Below, in pieces: positions 62,813-64,000 of a stretch of DNA of 64,000 nt. The DNA comes from JABDII01 sp963815325 (GTDB lineage Bacteria; Gemmatimonadota; Gemmatimonadetes; Gemmatimonadales; GWC2-71-9): assembly GCA_963815325.1 (NCBI GenBank), contig CAWFGG010000005.1:186001-250000 (forward strand). Reading direction: 5' to 3'. Both the position numbers and the translations under genes were made by a program. The stretch's first letter is position 1. Each line of letters begins with the position of its first letter. Below the pieces are notes generated by a model. That model had not been told where the DNA came from and made no database searches. It saw only the letters and a list, made by a program, of their open reading frames with translations.

Positions 62813-64000
62813 TTACTGAATCGCGTTCATCATGTCGAAGATCGGGAGGTACATCGCCACAACCATGCCGCCGACGATGACGCCCAACACGACGATCATG
62901 ATCGGCTCCATGAGGGACAGGAGCGCGCTGACCGCGACGTCTACTTCCTCGTCGTAGAAGTCGGCGATCTTCGCCAGCATTTCGTCCAAGCCGCCGGTCT
63001 GCTCGCCGACCGCGATCATGGAAATGACCATCGGCGGGAACACACTGGACTTCTCGAGCGGACCCGCGATGGTCTCACCACCCGCGATGGATTGCCGCGA
63101 TTCCATGACGGCATTGTGGATCACCTGATTGCCGGCGGTCTTGGCCGTGATCTCCAGACCATCCAGAATCGACACGCCCGACGAGATGAGCGTCCCGAGC
63201 GTCCGGGTGAACCGCGAGACGGCGGACTTCCGCAGCATATCTCCCAGGACCGGAGAGGACAGAAGCAGCTGGTCGATGCGGAGCCGACCGCCATCGGTCC
63301 GGTAGTACGCCCGCATGGCGAACGTCAGGGCGATGAGGATGGCGATGGCCGCCCACCAGTAGCCCAGCAGTATGTCCGAGGCCCCGATCACGATCCGAGT
63401 CGGCAGCGGGAGCTCCATGCCCACCGAGGCGAACATGCTCTGGAACGTCGGAATCACGAAGATGAGCAGGATGGCGATGGCCGCCCCGGCCACCGTGAGG
63501 ATCACGCCCGGATACACCAGGGCGCCCTTCACCTTGCGGATCAACGCGTCGTTCTTTTCGAGAAAGACGGCCAAGCGCAGGAGAATGGTGTCGAGAATAC
63601 CGCCCGCTTCGCCGGCGGCCACCATGTTCACGTACAGGTCCGAGAACGCCTTGGGGTGCTTGCTCAAGGCATCGGCCAGCGTATTGCCGGCCTCGACGTC
63701 GTACACCACCGTGCGGGTGACATCCTTCAGCGACTTGTTCTCAGTCTGCTGCGCGAGAATGTTCAGCGACTGGACCAGCGGGAGGCCCGCGTTGATCATG
63801 GTGGCGAACTGACGCGTGAAGATGACCGTGTCGCGGGTGGTGATGCGCTTGGCGCCAAAACTCAGGTTGATCGACTTCGGGGCCTCACGCACACTCACCA
63901 GAATCATCCGATTCTTGCGGATGTGGTTGACGACGTCGTCCTTGGACGGCGCGTCGAGCTGTCCCTTCATGATCTGACCGCTACTGTTCTTCGCGGTGTA
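62813..64000 (-). CDS. pilC: Type IV pilus inner-membrane platform protein PilC, N-terminus cut by the window edge
   Basis: The frame is open to the right edge: YTAKNSSGQIMKGQLDAPSKDDVVNHIRKNRM matches residues near the start of PilC, so the true start lies a few residues off the window. Two GspF domains follow (FTRQFATMINAGLPLVQSLNIL and FTRTLGTLISSGVSILDGLEI), each with helices including LILIFVIPTFQSMFASVGMELPLPTR. It ends EPIMIVVLGVIVGGMVVAMYLPIFDMMNAIQ, typical of PilC. It is the membrane base for the PilB/PilT motors, which are probably just outside the window. Confidence 0.96.
   Translation of the reverse strand, partial: YTAKNSSGQIMKGQLDAPSKDDVVNHIRKNRMILVSVREAPKSINLSFGAKRITTRDTVIFTRQFATMINAGLPLVQSLNILAQQTENKSLKDVTRTVVYDVEAGNTLADALSKHPKAFSDLYVNMVAAGEAGGILDTILLRLAVFLEKNDALIRKVKGALVYPGVILTVAGAAIAILLIFVIPTFQSMFASVGMELPLPTRIVIGASDILLGYWWAAIAILIALTFAMRAYYRTDGGRLRIDQLLLSSPVLGDMLRKSAVSRFTRTLGTLISSGVSILDGLEITAKTAGNQVIHNAVMESRQSIAGGETIAGPLEKSSVFPPMVISMIAVGEQTGGLDEMLAKIADFYDEEVDVAVSALLSLMEPIMIVVLGVIVGGMVVAMYLPIFDMMNAIQ

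Overview
The window reads as a chromosomal segment of a GC-rich (roughly 65%) Gram-negative-type bacterium, most likely a member of Gemmatimonadota. The support is the gene content: a complete type IV pilus (T4P) alignment operon, many lipoproteins and outer-membrane barrels, a UPF0182 protein, a DUF885 peptidase, S9 peptidase remains, and the order aroC-aroK-topA-trmFO-xerC-hslV-hslU. The phylum call is inference; no rRNA or tRNA gene was seen.

Layout. 1-16.2 kb is an accessory region: small membrane proteins, an SDR, an NmrA-like protein, an S9 peptidase broken by frameshifts, a DUF885 metallopeptidase, methyltransferases, a GNAT, barrels, an S1/P1 nuclease, a GT4 glycosyltransferase and a lipoprotein haemoglobin. 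17.2-18.1 kb holds a 93-aa parvulin and a decayed tandem copy of it. 18.3-23.4 kb holds a large SARP/BTAD-AAA-TPR regulator (frameshifted) convergent with an HD-GYP membrane protein. A 27-codon ORF with a full Shine-Dalgarno sequence lies just upstream of the HD-GYP gene. GC drops sharply only over the TPR half, the membrane half and the small ORF. 23.4-30.0 kb is a co-directional run argF-gcvT-mogA-sigma54 regulator-[4Fe-4S]/hydrogenase-like/GGDEF fusion-unknown partner. 30.2-33.2 kb is a three-gene cassette on the opposite strand (small protein, GMC oxidoreductase, epimerase). 33.2-41.7 kb is the housekeeping cluster.

41.8-56.4 kb is the pilus region: pilMNOPQ, minor pilins, a degenerate NtrC-type protein, two tandem major-pilin-type genes and pilSR; a partial pilC lies at the right edge. 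Two near-identical sigma54 promoters (TGGCAC-N5-TTGCT) precede pilM and the first pilin, and a perfect 10-bp inverted repeat sits just upstream of the pilin promoter. PilS/PilR with sigma54 therefore very likely drive both the alignment complex and pilin.

56.4-62.7 kb holds a serine hydrolase, an NTF2-like protein, UPF0182, exonuclease III and an aldehyde dehydrogenase.

About a dozen genes carry single-base frameshifts, roughly thirty in total and often in short homopolymers. They cluster at 3.6-5.7, 11-12, 17.8-23 and 52-53 kb, while 33-50 kb is clean. Some may be consensus errors and some real decay, so these products are described as reconstructed across frames.
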